A DNA stretch of 64,000 nt, taken from Pseudomonas migulae NBRC 103157. Its GTDB lineage: Bacteria > Pseudomonadota > Gammaproteobacteria > Pseudomonadales > Pseudomonadaceae. Below the pieces are notes generated by a model, which saw nothing but the letters and a program-made list of their open reading frames with translations, did no database searches and had not been told where the DNA came from. Within the stretch, counting starts at the first letter, position 1, and the number at the start of each line of letters is the position of its first letter. The stretch is taken from positions 53,608 through 117,607 of the forward strand of contig NZ_BDAG01000020.1 of the NCBI RefSeq assembly GCF_002091715.1. Reading direction: 5' to 3'. The translations under genes and the position numbers were made by a program. Positions 46,433-55,295 of the stretch are shown one piece after another.

Positions 46433-46520
46433 TTCCGACAACAGGCGCAGATTGCCCGAACAAGCCCGGACCTCAACATCGATCCGGGCTGAAACAACCG
46501 TCTCTTGAATCTCAGGCATC

Positions 46521-46554
46521 GTCGCGATTTGCGACAAAGCGTCAGGTCCTGTCG
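46521..46554. promoter_or_regulatory. Candidate activator binding dyads
   Basis: GTCGC-GATTT-GCGAC (46521-46535) and CGACA-N13-TGTCG (46532-46554) are overlapping inverted repeats about 85-115 bases upstream of the expected sigma-54 start point, the usual distance for an enhancer-binding activator. The gene at 51964 encodes such an activator. Confidence 0.4.
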
Positions 46555-46610
46555 ACCACGACTCTCCTCCAGCGCCCGCCGCCCAAGGGCTATTCGGCCC
46601 TTGCGGGCAG

Positions 46611-46626
46611 TTGGCACAGCCATTGC
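46611..46626 (+). promoter_or_regulatory. Sigma-54 promoter of the aldehyde dehydrogenase
   Basis: TTGGCACAGCCATTGC contains GG and GC exactly 10 bases apart and both consensus elements (TTGGCAC and TTGC). It lies 38 bases before the aldehyde dehydrogenase ATG. Confidence 0.8.
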
Positions 46627-46663
46627 GAAAGCCTCGTTCTCACGAACAACAAGAGGCCTCGCC

Positions 46664-48154
46664 ATGACGCTCCCTTACCTGCTTCCCGCCACCTCGGCGT
46701 TCATCCAGCGCGCCCCGCGCATGCTTATCGGCGGTGACTGGGTCGAGGCCGCCGACGGCCAGACCATGCCCCTGCACAACCCGGCCACCGGCGAGGTGCT
46801 GTGCGTGGTGCCGCGGGCCACGCCGGAAGACGTTGACCGCGCGGTCCTCGCCGCCCGCCACGCATTCGATGATTCCACCTGGACTCGCACCCGCCCTCGG
46901 GAACGGCAGAATCTGTTGTGGAAACTCGCCGAACTGATGGAGCGCGACGCCGAACTGCTCGCGCAGCTGGAATGCCTGAACAACGGTAAAAGCGCCGCCG
47001 TGGCCCAGGTGATGGACGTGCAGTTGTCCATCGACTTCCTGCGCTACATGGCCGGTTGGGCGACCAAGATCGAAGGTTCCAGCGTGGAAGTGTCGTTGCC
47101 GTTGATGCCCAACGATCAGTTCCACAGTTTCATTCGTCGCGAAGCGGTGGGTGTGGTTGGCGCCATCGTCGCCTGGAACTTTCCGTTGCTGCTGGCCTGC
47201 TGGAAACTCGGTCCGGCCCTGGCCACAGGCTGCACCGTGGTGCTCAAGCCTGCCGACGAAACCCCGCTGACCGCGCTGAAACTCGCCGAACTGGTGCTGG
47301 AAGCCGGTTACCCCGAAGGCGTGTTCAACGTGGTCACCGGCACCGGCATCACCGCCGGTTCGGCCCTGACCCATAACCCGCTGGTGGACAAGCTGACCTT
47401 CACCGGCTCCACCGCTGTCGGCAAGCAAATCGGCAAGATCGCCATGGATTCCATGACCCGCGTCACGCTGGAACTGGGCGGTAAATCGCCGACCATCGTC
47501 ATGGCCGACGCCGACCTGAAGACCGCCGCCGCAGGCGCTGCCAGTGCGATTTTCTTCAATCAGGGCCAGGTGTGCTGCGCCGGTTCGCGCCTGTATGTGC
47601 AGCGCAAGCATTTCGACAATGTGGTGGCGGACATCGCCGACATCGCCAACGCCATGAAGCTCGGCAACGGGCTGGACCCAAGCGTGGAGATGGGGCCGCT
47701 TATTTCCGCGCGGCAGCAGGAACGGGTTTACGGCTACATCGAAAAGGGCCGGGAAAGTGGCGCGACCATCGCCTGTGGCGGTGAGCAATTCGGGCCGGGA
47801 TTCTTCGTCAAACCGACGGTGATCGTCGATGTCGATCAGAAGCATTCACTGGTGCAGGAAGAGATCTTCGGCCCGGTGCTGGTCGCGATTCCGTTTGATG
47901 ACGAGGCCGATGCGTTGCGCATGGCCAATGACAGTCCGTACGGACTGGGGGCGAGTATCTGGTCGAATGATCTGGCGGCGGTGCACCGGATGATCCCGCG
48001 GATCAAGTCCGGTTCGGTGTGGGTCAATTGCCACAGCGCCCTGGACCCGGCATTGCCGTTTGGCGGGTACAAGATGTCGGGAGTCGGGCGGGAGATGGGG
48101 TATGCGGCGATCGAGCATTACACCGAATTGAAATCGGTGTTGATCAAGCTTTGA
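46664..48154 (+). CDS. NAD-dependent aldehyde dehydrogenase (phenylacetaldehyde type)
   Basis: A 496-residue class 1/2 aldehyde dehydrogenase. Cofactor-binding FTGSTAVGKQIG lies near residue 246, catalytic Glu in LELGGKSP near 269, catalytic Cys in FNQGQVCCAGSRL near 303. Length and sequence suit phenylacetaldehyde dehydrogenases (PadA/StyD/PeaE type). It lies between the two halves of the amine dehydrogenase cluster and would oxidise the aldehyde released by that enzyme. The ATG at 46664 is 38 bases after a sigma-54 promoter; the longer frame from 46505 would include the promoter, so it is rejected. No other gene follows on this strand. Confidence 0.9.
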   Translation: MTLPYLLPATSAFIQRAPRMLIGGDWVEAADGQTMPLHNPATGEVLCVVPRATPEDVDRAVLAARHAFDDSTWTRTRPRERQNLLWKLAELMERDAELLAQLECLNNGKSAAVAQVMDVQLSIDFLRYMAGWATKIEGSSVEVSLPLMPNDQFHSFIRREAVGVVGAIVAWNFPLLLACWKLGPALATGCTVVLKPADETPLTALKLAELVLEAGYPEGVFNVVTGTGITAGSALTHNPLVDKLTFTGSTAVGKQIGKIAMDSMTRVTLELGGKSPTIVMADADLKTAAAGAASAIFFNQGQVCCAGSRLYVQRKHFDNVVADIADIANAMKLGNGLDPSVEMGPLISARQQERVYGYIEKGRESGATIACGGEQFGPGFFVKPTVIVDVDQKHSLVQEEIFGPVLVAIPFDDEADALRMANDSPYGLGASIWSNDLAAVHRMIPRIKSGSVWVNCHSALDPALPFGGYKMSGVGREMGYAAIEHYTELKSVLIKL

Positions 48155-48170
48155 TCTTCATCGTTCTTTA

Positions 48171-48273
48171 GGCCGCCTTCGCGGGCAAGCCCGCTCCCAC
48201 CGTGATTTGTGTGTGCCGCAGATTGCGGATTCACCCCAAAAACCTGTGGGAGCGGGTTGCCCGCGAAGAGGCC
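48171..48273. repeat. REP pair (GCGGGCAAGCCCGCTCCCAC variant)
   Basis: Inverted copies of a first-family variant (GCGGGCAAGCCCGCTCCCAC and complement) between the convergent aldehyde dehydrogenase and qhpG genes. Confidence 0.85.
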
Positions 48274-48292
48274 GGGCCAGGCAACCGAGATT

Positions 48293-49582
48293 TCAGGGTT
48301 TGAACCCTTGCCCCAACAACCAACTGCGAACCATCCTGCCCTGCTCCATCGTCAACCCGGCTAAAGCTCGTTCCGCCGGTTCAGTGCGCAACCGCCGCAC
48401 CAAAGGCGCCAGTTCAACACCCTGAACATGCCAGATCCCCAACGGCTGATCCACTGTGATCACCACCTCAGCCTCATCCACAAACCCCTCTTTCAACACC
48501 GGCGCTCGCTCGATTTTCAACGAAGAAAAGTCCGCCTCGGCATGCGCCACCTCCGCATCCGGCCACTGCCGCCGCGCCTGCCAGAATGGCTGATCCGGCC
48601 AACGCCGCTCATCGGCATAAAAATCCCGCCCGATCCGCGCAAACCGCAAAAACAACTGTTCCACCCGTTGCTGATGAAACCGCCGGGCCAACGCCGTCCG
48701 GTCAGGTTTTCGCAACAGCGTATTGATCACCGTCGGCGCCTGTAACGCCGAGGACAAGGACTGAAAGATGCCATTGCCCGACAGCGGATCCACCGCCATC
48801 GCCGCATCGCCGACCCGAATCCAGTGTTCGCCACACACCTGCGGGCTCAGAATCGCGGTGCTGCTGCGGGCATGCAACTGAAGGTCGATCTCAGGTTTTA
48901 CACCAAAGAACTCACGCGCCAATGCGGAACCCTGGCGCCGCTGGCGGCAGTAATCGAGCAACTGCGCCTTGCCCGGCAAGTGCACGCTGGCCACGTCCAC
49001 CGTCCATTGCCAATAGCACTGGCCGTCCGCTCGCCGCGCCATCCACGCCCAGCCGTCCTCAAGGCTTTCCACGGCGCTGGCGGTGTCGCCCGGCACACCT
49101 TGCCAGCGATTGAGCAGGCTGACCGTCTCCGGGCCACGCAGGCCTTTGCCGAGCGCCGGTGCCTGGCGTCCGCGGGCCTCCACCAGAAAATCGGCGACCA
49201 GCGCTTCGCCCCCTTCAATCTCGACCCGATGTCCGCCAGCTGAGGTCTGAACGCTCAGCACCCGACCTTCGATTAACTCAACGCCCGCCAGGCGCAAGTC
49301 TTCACGAAGGCCTCGATCGAAGTTCGGGCGGTCCAGCAAAAATTCGATGTTTTGCGCATGCTGCTGACCGTTCCACGACACCTGCCGCTGAGACGGCAAC
49401 GCCGCATCCGCCAACGCTTGATGCAGACCGGCACCGCGCAAGGCCTCCAGCACCCGGATGGAAACGCCTTCCAGCGCTGCAAACCGTCGCCACTCGCTGA
49501 CCAGCGTGACGGCGTAACCGAGCCGGCGCAAACCCAGGGCCACCGCCGCGCCCGCCGGCCCTGCGCCAAGAATCAGAATCAT
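48293..49582 (-). CDS. qhpG: FAD-dependent monooxygenase for tryptophylquinone biogenesis
   Basis: A 429-residue flavoprotein. An N-terminal Rossmann motif (ILGAGPAGAAVALGLRRLG) and the second FAD motif GDAAMAVDPLSGNG near residue 270 place it with p-hydroxybenzoate hydroxylase and flavin-dependent halogenase relatives. In the known pathway QhpG hydroxylates the Trp of crosslinked QhpC before quinone closure. Its start overlaps the qhpE stop by 4 bases, so it is the last gene of the activator-qhpF-qhpE-qhpG operon. Confidence 0.9.
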   Translation of the reverse strand: MILILGAGPAGAAVALGLRRLGYAVTLVSEWRRFAALEGVSIRVLEALRGAGLHQALADAALPSQRQVSWNGQQHAQNIEFLLDRPNFDRGLREDLRLAGVELIEGRVLSVQTSAGGHRVEIEGGEALVADFLVEARGRQAPALGKGLRGPETVSLLNRWQGVPGDTASAVESLEDGWAWMARRADGQCYWQWTVDVASVHLPGKAQLLDYCRQRRQGSALAREFFGVKPEIDLQLHARSSTAILSPQVCGEHWIRVGDAAMAVDPLSGNGIFQSLSSALQAPTVINTLLRKPDRTALARRFHQQRVEQLFLRFARIGRDFYADERRWPDQPFWQARRQWPDAEVAHAEADFSSLKIERAPVLKEGFVDEAEVVITVDQPLGIWHVQGVELAPLVRRLRTEPAERALAGLTMEQGRMVRSWLLGQGFKP

Positions 49583-50256
49583 GGGCCGAAACGCCGTTCA
49601 GGCCCGCGATAACGGGCGTTTTCCCGCAGCCAGTCAATGACCTGCTCGTTGCTCGCCTCGGGCTGTGCAACCAGGAACCCCGCAATGTGCCCACTCAACG
49701 CCGCGCAGCCCAGACTGGCGCCGGATTGCCCCGGATACGTCCCGTGCACGCACGCGGCGAAATCCGCCTGGGCACTGTTGAGCCACGACCATTCCTGTTC
49801 GGCGCAGCGCGCATCGCCGGTCACGCGCAGCACCTGTGGATAATTCGCCGGGAACACGCCCTCGCCCTGGGCCGGACTGGACGCACACAGCAAAATGCCC
49901 CGCGCCACCGCCGCTGCGCATGCCTCGCGCAAGAGGCTGCGATCCTGTCGCAACCCGAGGCTCAGATTGATCAGCCGCACGTCCTGCGCCACCAGCCAGT
50001 CGATGGCCGTGGCAATCTGCAAGGCGCTGGTGACGCCACGCTGATCGAACACCTGAGCCATGCAGAACACCGCCGAAGGAGCCCGCCGACCGATGGCCTC
50101 GATCACCGCGCTGCCGTGGCCCAGCGGATCATCGCGCAAAGCGCTTTCGGCCAGCCCATCCTCCAGCAACGAGAAGCGTCGCCCCGCGATCACCTGCACC
50201 CGCTGCGCCGCCGAATGACCGCTGTCTACCACCCCGATTCGCACTTCAGACTTCAT
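49579..50256 (-). CDS. qhpE: Subtilisin-like protease of the QhpC leader
   Basis: A 225-residue S8-family serine protease. Asp in RIGVVDSG near residue 12, His in PLGHGSAV near 47, Ser in GQSGASLGCAA near 180. There is no signal peptide or pro-region and it is short for the family, as in the known QhpE, which cuts the 28-residue leader of QhpC in the cytosol. The ATG at 50256 overlaps the qhpF stop by 11 bases; the frame extends further upstream inside qhpF. Confidence 0.9.
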   Translation of the reverse strand: MKSEVRIGVVDSGHSAAQRVQVIAGRRFSLLEDGLAESALRDDPLGHGSAVIEAIGRRAPSAVFCMAQVFDQRGVTSALQIATAIDWLVAQDVRLINLSLGLRQDRSLLREACAAAVARGILLCASSPAQGEGVFPANYPQVLRVTGDARCAEQEWSWLNSAQADFAACVHGTYPGQSGASLGCAALSGHIAGFLVAQPEASNEQVIDWLRENARYRGPERRFGP

Positions 50257-51964
50257 GCTGCACCGTTTTCGAAGTGAGCACGCCATCGAGCAATTCGAAG
50301 CGCAGATCGGCGTCGGCCAGGGTTGAAGGGCGATGACTGATGAGGATGCGCGTGCGCCCGGCAAACAGGCGGTCGATGGCCTCGATCACTTCGCGCTCGG
50401 TGGCTTCATCCACCGCCGAGGTCGCTTCGTCCAGCACCAGAATCAGCGGGTCCTGCAACAGCGCACGGGCGATGGCGATGCGCTGTTTCTGCCCGCCGGA
50501 CAACTGCTGACCGCGCTCGCCCAAGGGACTGTCGAGGCCTTCGGGCAATGAGGCGATCAGGCTGTCGAGTTGCGCCAGCCGCGCCACTTCGGCAATCGCT
50601 TCGCGGCTGGCGTCGGGCACGGCGTAGGCCAGGTTGTCGGCGAGGCTGCCGCGAAACAAAACAATGTCCTGACTGACCACGGCAATCCGCCGGCGCAACT
50701 GGAACAAGTCCAGTTCCCGCAGGTCGACCTCGCCCAGCAGTACCCTGCCGGACTGCGGATCATGGTGCCGTTGCAACAGGTCGATCAGCGTCGATTTTCC
50801 GACCCCGGAGCCGCCGCTCAGAGCGACTTTCAAACCATAGGGAATTCGCGCATCGATGCCGCTCAGGGTGCTCGGCCGACCGGGATGGCTGAAGTGCACA
50901 TCGTCGAAACGCAGTTCGCCGGAAGTCGGCATCGGCTTGGGTTCAACGGGGGTCAGCACCGTCGGTTCTTCACCACGCAATTCCATCACGCGCCCGAGGC
51001 TGACGGTCATCCGCTGAATCGCGACATAGAGCCCGAGCAAACTCTGAACCGGCCCGACCGCCATCCCCAGATACGTGGAAAACGCGATGAGCGCGCCCAA
51101 TTGCCACGTCCCTTGCACCACCCAGTAACCGCCAATCAAAAACGCACAGGCCCGGGACAGCGAGGTCAACGTGCCCGGCACCGCCTGGGTGAAAAACTCG
51201 GTGACTTGCAGGCGCAGCAACTGACTCATGTAGCCCTGCCCCAACGCCTCCAGTCGTCGCGACTCTCGTTGTTGCTGACCGGCCGACTGAATGAATTTCA
51301 TCACCGGCAGCGTCTCGACCATGAACGACGACATGTCCGCCGAACGCTCACGCAACTGACGCACATCGCGCTCGACCTTGCGTCGCATCCAGCGCAGCCA
51401 GAGCACATCGAGCGGAATCAGCACCAGCGCCAGCAGCGAGAGTTTCCACGACAAGGTCAGCAGCATCGCCACCGCGACCACCAGGCCGATCACACTCGAC
51501 ACCGCCGAAAACAACGAGTCCACGGCGAAGCGCTGGATCTCGGCAACATCGCCATCGAGGCGCGACATCAAATCACCGATGCGCCGTTGCCCGTAGAAAC
51601 TCGGTGACAGGGTTTGCAAATGCCGATAAAGGTCGTCGCGCAGCGAGAACAGAATCCGCCCGGACAACCGCGTGTGCAGGTAACGATTGATCCCCGACAA
51701 TGCCGTGCCGAGCAGCCCGGCGACGATCATCAGCCCGGCGATCAGCACCAGCATGGGAAAGTTGCGCGCCAGCAAGCCATCGTCGATCAACAGCTTGGTC
51801 AGCCAGGGTTGCACCAGCACCAACAACGAGGCGCAGACCGACAAGCCGAGTAGCCCGGCAATCGCCAGACGATGCGGCCGCACAAAGCTGTAGAGCCAGC
51901 GCAATGCCGCTTGGAGGGCTTCGGGGTTCTGGCTGTCGATCAGCCGAACGATCAGGCGCAGCAT
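50246..51964 (-). CDS. qhpF: ABC transporter (fused membrane and ATPase domains) for QhpC maturation
   Basis: A 572-residue half-transporter. Residues 20-310 hold six hydrophobic segments. The ATPase domain has Walker A GGSGVGKST near 370, signature LSGGQKQRI near 470 and Walker B LILVLDEATSAVDE near 490. It resembles lipid A/peptide exporters. In the qhp pathway QhpF is thought to export the crosslinked gamma subunit, which has no signal peptide. The ATG at 51964 shares one base with the stop of the activator gene (TGATG); a GTG directly upstream at 51967 is an alternative. Confidence 0.9.
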   Translation of the reverse strand: MLRLIVRLIDSQNPEALQAALRWLYSFVRPHRLAIAGLLGLSVCASLLVLVQPWLTKLLIDDGLLARNFPMLVLIAGLMIVAGLLGTALSGINRYLHTRLSGRILFSLRDDLYRHLQTLSPSFYGQRRIGDLMSRLDGDVAEIQRFAVDSLFSAVSSVIGLVVAVAMLLTLSWKLSLLALVLIPLDVLWLRWMRRKVERDVRQLRERSADMSSFMVETLPVMKFIQSAGQQQRESRRLEALGQGYMSQLLRLQVTEFFTQAVPGTLTSLSRACAFLIGGYWVVQGTWQLGALIAFSTYLGMAVGPVQSLLGLYVAIQRMTVSLGRVMELRGEEPTVLTPVEPKPMPTSGELRFDDVHFSHPGRPSTLSGIDARIPYGLKVALSGGSGVGKSTLIDLLQRHHDPQSGRVLLGEVDLRELDLFQLRRRIAVVSQDIVLFRGSLADNLAYAVPDASREAIAEVARLAQLDSLIASLPEGLDSPLGERGQQLSGGQKQRIAIARALLQDPLILVLDEATSAVDEATEREVIEAIDRLFAGRTRILISHRPSTLADADLRFELLDGVLTSKTVQHEV

Positions 51965-53871
51965 CACGAGCGCAACTGTTTGAGCTTGCGATACAGGGTC
52001 GCGCGGCTGATGCCCAGGGCGTCGGCGGCGGCCGAGACGTTGCCCTGATGGCTGTCCAGAGACTGGCGAATCAGCTCCAGTTCGTTTTCGCGAATACTGC
52101 CCGACTGGGGGCGTTCGCTGGCGTTCAGTTCGTCGAGCATGCTGTCGGGCAAGTGGTCGACGGTGAGCACTGTATCCCCCGGCTCGCGCATGGCCAGCGC
52201 GGTGCGCAGCACCATTTCCAGTTGGCGGATGTTGCCCGGCCAGTGATAGCCCGCGAGCAGGCGGTTCAGATCGTCATGCAAAACCATGGTCGGTGCGTCG
52301 AGTTTTGCCAGCAGTCGAATGACCAGCCCGCTGAAATCGTCGCGCTCGCGCAGGGCCGGCAACATCACGCTGATGCCGTTGACCCGGTAGAAAAGATCTT
52401 CACGGAAGTGTTTTTCTTCCACCAGGCGTTTGAGGTCGCGGTGGGTGGCGCAGATCAGGGCGACGTCGATGTCCTGTTCTTCGCCAGCGCCCAGTGGGGC
52501 GACTTTGCGGTCCTGCAAGACGCGCAGCAGACGCGCCTGCAAGGCCAGCGGCATGTCGCCGATTTCGTCGAGGAACAGCGTGCCGCCATGGGCCTGTTGC
52601 AGACGCCCGACCATGCCGCCTCGACGGGAACCGGTGAACGCGCCTTCGCGGTAGCCGAACAGTTCCGACTCGATCAGGCCTTCGGGAATCGCCGCGCAGT
52701 TCACCGCGACGAAGGGTTTGTCGCAACGACTGCCGGCCATGTGCAACGCGCGGGCAATGACTTCCTTGCCGGTGCCTGTTTCGCCGAGCAGCAGCACCGG
52801 CAATTCGTTAGCCAGCCCTTGGCGTGCCATACGCAAGGCCCGGGCATAGCGGACATTGCTGCCGGCCAGGGCGTCGAGATCGGGTTGCGGTTTAGCGGTT
52901 TTGGCGGTGCTGCGCGGCGGTGTGCTGACGTTGATCGAGCGCTGCGGCGCGCGCAGGGTTTTGTAGAAGAACTCACCTTTGGCGGTCTGCAGACTGCCGA
53001 CGCCGCCCTGATGCAAACGCGACAGCAGTTGCAAGCCATCGACGCCGAGAAACTCTTCGCAACGGCGGCCGACCAGCGCCGAGCGTTCGGCGTGGAGCAA
53101 CTGACAGGCCTGGGCGCTGACCGCCAGAATCTGCCCGCCGAGGCTCACCGCCAGCAGGCCCTGCCAAGGGGATTCGAGGTATTGCCGACGGCTGTGGAAG
53201 GCCAGGACGATCTGGTCGGGGAAACTGGCGTTGAACACCCGGCTTTCGATCTGGCTGACGGCCATGGCCAACAGCGCGGTGCTGTCGTGAACGCGGCCGA
53301 GCGGGCCTTCTCGGGTCAGGTCGAGGACACCGAGGATGTCGCCTTGCGGGCAATAAATCGGCACAGAGGAGCAGGAGAAATCGGTCAGGCGATCGAGGTA
53401 ATGCTCGCCGCAATCGATCATCGTCGGCCGGGCTTCCACCAGTGCGGTGCCCAGCGCGTTGGTGCCGCGAGCGGCTTCGCTCCAGCAGGCGCCGAGGGTG
53501 ATGTCTTGCAGGCCACTGCCCTTGAGGCGATCGGCACGGCCTTCGACGGCGAGGATGGTGGCGTCGGAGTTGGCGAGGATGACCAGCCCTTCCTTGCCCT
53601 GGCGCTCGGCCAGGTAATCGATGGCCGGCAACGCCGCGTCAATCAGCAGGCGATTGCTCGACAACAGCACATCGAGGCTCGCGCTCGATTCCAGCGTCAG
53701 TTCATGTTTGCTGTTGAAATGCACGCCATGGCTGAGGCTGCGCCGCCACGACGCATCGATTTCTGCCCGCAACACGCCATCGGGGACTTCGCCCTCGAGA
53801 TGGAGTTTTTCCCGGGCCAGCCGGGCTTCGCGGTGCAGCTTGGGGGAAGTTGTTTTTATCAGCGTCATCAA
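51964..53871 (-). CDS. Sigma-54-dependent activator, AcoR/PeaR-like (GAF-AAA+-Fis)
   Basis: A 635-residue enhancer-binding protein. The N-terminal 300 residues are a sensor with GAF-like and PAS-like parts. The AAA+ domain has Walker A GETGTGKE near 367, the sigma-54 contact GAFTGS near 410, and Walker [13 protein letters not shown] Fis helix-turn-helix ([20 protein letters not shown]) ends the protein. It is the first gene of the operon with qhpF, qhpE and qhpG. The sigma-54 promoter in front of the aldehyde dehydrogenase makes that gene its likely target, with the amine or aldehyde as ligand. In P. putida descriptions I recall, qhp genes also have an AraC-type regulator, not seen here. Confidence 0.9.
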   Translation of the reverse strand: MMTLIKTTSPKLHREARLAREKLHLEGEVPDGVLRAEIDASWRRSLSHGVHFNSKHELTLESSASLDVLLSSNRLLIDAALPAIDYLAERQGKEGLVILANSDATILAVEGRADRLKGSGLQDITLGACWSEAARGTNALGTALVEARPTMIDCGEHYLDRLTDFSCSSVPIYCPQGDILGVLDLTREGPLGRVHDSTALLAMAVSQIESRVFNASFPDQIVLAFHSRRQYLESPWQGLLAVSLGGQILAVSAQACQLLHAERSALVGRRCEEFLGVDGLQLLSRLHQGGVGSLQTAKGEFFYKTLRAPQRSINVSTPPRSTAKTAKPQPDLDALAGSNVRYARALRMARQGLANELPVLLLGETGTGKEVIARALHMAGSRCDKPFVAVNCAAIPEGLIESELFGYREGAFTGSRRGGMVGRLQQAHGGTLFLDEIGDMPLALQARLLRVLQDRKVAPLGAGEEQDIDVALICATHRDLKRLVEEKHFREDLFYRVNGISVMLPALRERDDFSGLVIRLLAKLDAPTMVLHDDLNRLLAGYHWPGNIRQLEMVLRTALAMREPGDTVLTVDHLPDSMLDELNASERPQSGSIRENELELIRQSLDSHQGNVSAAADALGISRATLYRKLKQLRS

Positions 53872-54000
53872 GCGCTCCGGATCGGTCCGCCCTGCGCTCT
53901 TTTAAGTTCAGCGCCCTGCCGCAATCTTTACGTTAACGTCAGGGCGATGGCAAGTGCCTTACGGCGTTTGGGATTCATCCGCTGCACCGAGTTATCGTTC

Positions 54001-54094
54001 TTCGCGAGCAAGCCCGCTCCCACACCCGATTGGGTATGAACCACAGACTTGTGTTCAACCCCGACCCAATGTGGGAGCGGGCTTGCTCACGAAA
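54001..54094. repeat. REP pair (GCGAGCAAGCCCGCTCCCAC type)
   Basis: Inverted copies of the first REP family in the gap between the activator start and the deacetylase stop. Confidence 0.87.
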
Positions 54095-54118
54095 GCGGTC
54101 TCCCAGGCAACTCAAGGC

Positions 54119-55144
54119 TCAGATCCGCCACACCTCGGGCCCGACAAAAAACGCCCGCGCATTATCCTCAAGACTCTCCAGGTGATACCCCCCTTCCTGC
54201 ACAATCAGACACGGCAACCCAAGGCTGCGGATCCGCTCACCCAGCCGCTTGAACCCTTCGCGCGTCACCGCCACTTTGCTTTGCGGGTCCAGCTCGAAAA
54301 TATCGAAGCCCAACGACAGCACCAGCACTTGCGCAGCAAAATCCTTCACCACTGCCAGCGCCACGTCCAGTTGTGCAAGAAAATCCGCCTCACTTGAACC
54401 ATGCGCCATCGGCAAGTTGAGGTTGAACCCTTCACCCACCCCGACACCGCGCTCCTCCCCGAACCCGGCAACCCCCGGATAGAAGTTGGTCGGATCGCCA
54501 TGCACCGAGACATACAGCACATCGTCGCGGTCGTAGAAAATCTCTTGAATCCCTTGTCCGTGGTGCATATCGGTATCGAGCACTGCGACTCGATCAAACC
54601 CGCCGCGCAACACCTGTGCCGCCACCGCCGCGTTGTTCACATAACAGAAACCACCCGCCGCCTCCGCTCGAGCGTGATGCCCCGGTGGACGGCACAAGGC
54701 GTAGGCCGCCGGCTCGCCATCGAGCAACGCCCGGGCCCCGGCCACTGCACTTTGCGCCGACCAATAAGCCGAACGCCAGGTCTGTTCGCCTACCGGGCAA
54801 CTGCCGTCCGCGAGATACCGGGCCGCCTGAGCCAGAATCCCGCGCAGGGCGTTGGGCTCGCGGACGAAGATGTTCGACATCACCTCATCGCCCCAATCTT
54901 CAGGGATTTCCTTCCAGCGCTGATGCGCTTCCTGCAGAAACGCCAGGTAAGGCGCACCGTGCACCGCCAACAGCGGATCAAGTCCGGCATCGACCGGTTG
55001 CTCGACTTTAAAGCCCAATGAGTGAGATGCCTGCACCAGTCGTTGCGCACGCTCCGGCACTTCCTGCGGCGTACGCATCTGCCCACGCGAGTAGTAGCTG
55101 CGTGGATGATGAAGCAATTGTTCGGGATGAAAAAAACTGCGCAT
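54119..55144 (-). CDS. Histone deacetylase family protein (acetylpolyamine amidohydrolase-like)
   Basis: A 341-residue zinc amidohydrolase. Active-site motifs RPPGHHA near residue 150, DTDMHHGQG near 190, LGFDIFELD near 278 and EGGYHLE near 318 are intact. Bacterial members remove acetyl groups from polyamines, small molecules or proteins. The N-terminus (FFHPEQLLHHPRSYYSRG) differs from the AphA/AphB pair I recall, so acetylpolyamine as substrate is not certain. No signal peptide. Flanked by REP pairs; stand-alone gene. Confidence 0.87.
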   Translation of the reverse strand: MRSFFHPEQLLHHPRSYYSRGQMRTPQEVPERAQRLVQASHSLGFKVEQPVDAGLDPLLAVHGAPYLAFLQEAHQRWKEIPEDWGDEVMSNIFVREPNALRGILAQAARYLADGSCPVGEQTWRSAYWSAQSAVAGARALLDGEPAAYALCRPPGHHARAEAAGGFCYVNNAAVAAQVLRGGFDRVAVLDTDMHHGQGIQEIFYDRDDVLYVSVHGDPTNFYPGVAGFGEERGVGVGEGFNLNLPMAHGSSEADFLAQLDVALAVVKDFAAQVLVLSLGFDIFELDPQSKVAVTREGFKRLGERIRSLGLPCLIVQEGGYHLESLEDNARAFFVGPEVWRI

Positions 55145-55194
55145 GGGTTGATACCTGTCAGTTAACGTAAATCCTGAATCCGGACGCGTTCTAA

Positions 55195-55284
55195 TGTGGG
55201 AGCGGGCTTGCTCGCGAATGCGGAGTGTCAGCCGATATCAATGCTGAATGACGCACCGCCTTCGCGAGCAAGCCTGCTCCCACA
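55195..55284. repeat. REP pair (GTGGGAGCGGGCTTGCTCGCGAA type)
   Basis: Inverted copies of the first REP family between the deacetylase and the M20 hydrolase, overlapping the likely promoter side of the deacetylase. Confidence 0.87.
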
Positions 55285-55295
55285 GGGAATTGTGT

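Noticed and set aside
46505..46663. N-terminal extension of the aldehyde dehydrogenase
   Set aside because: It would run through the sigma-54 promoter, is Arg-rich and lacks a ribosome site.
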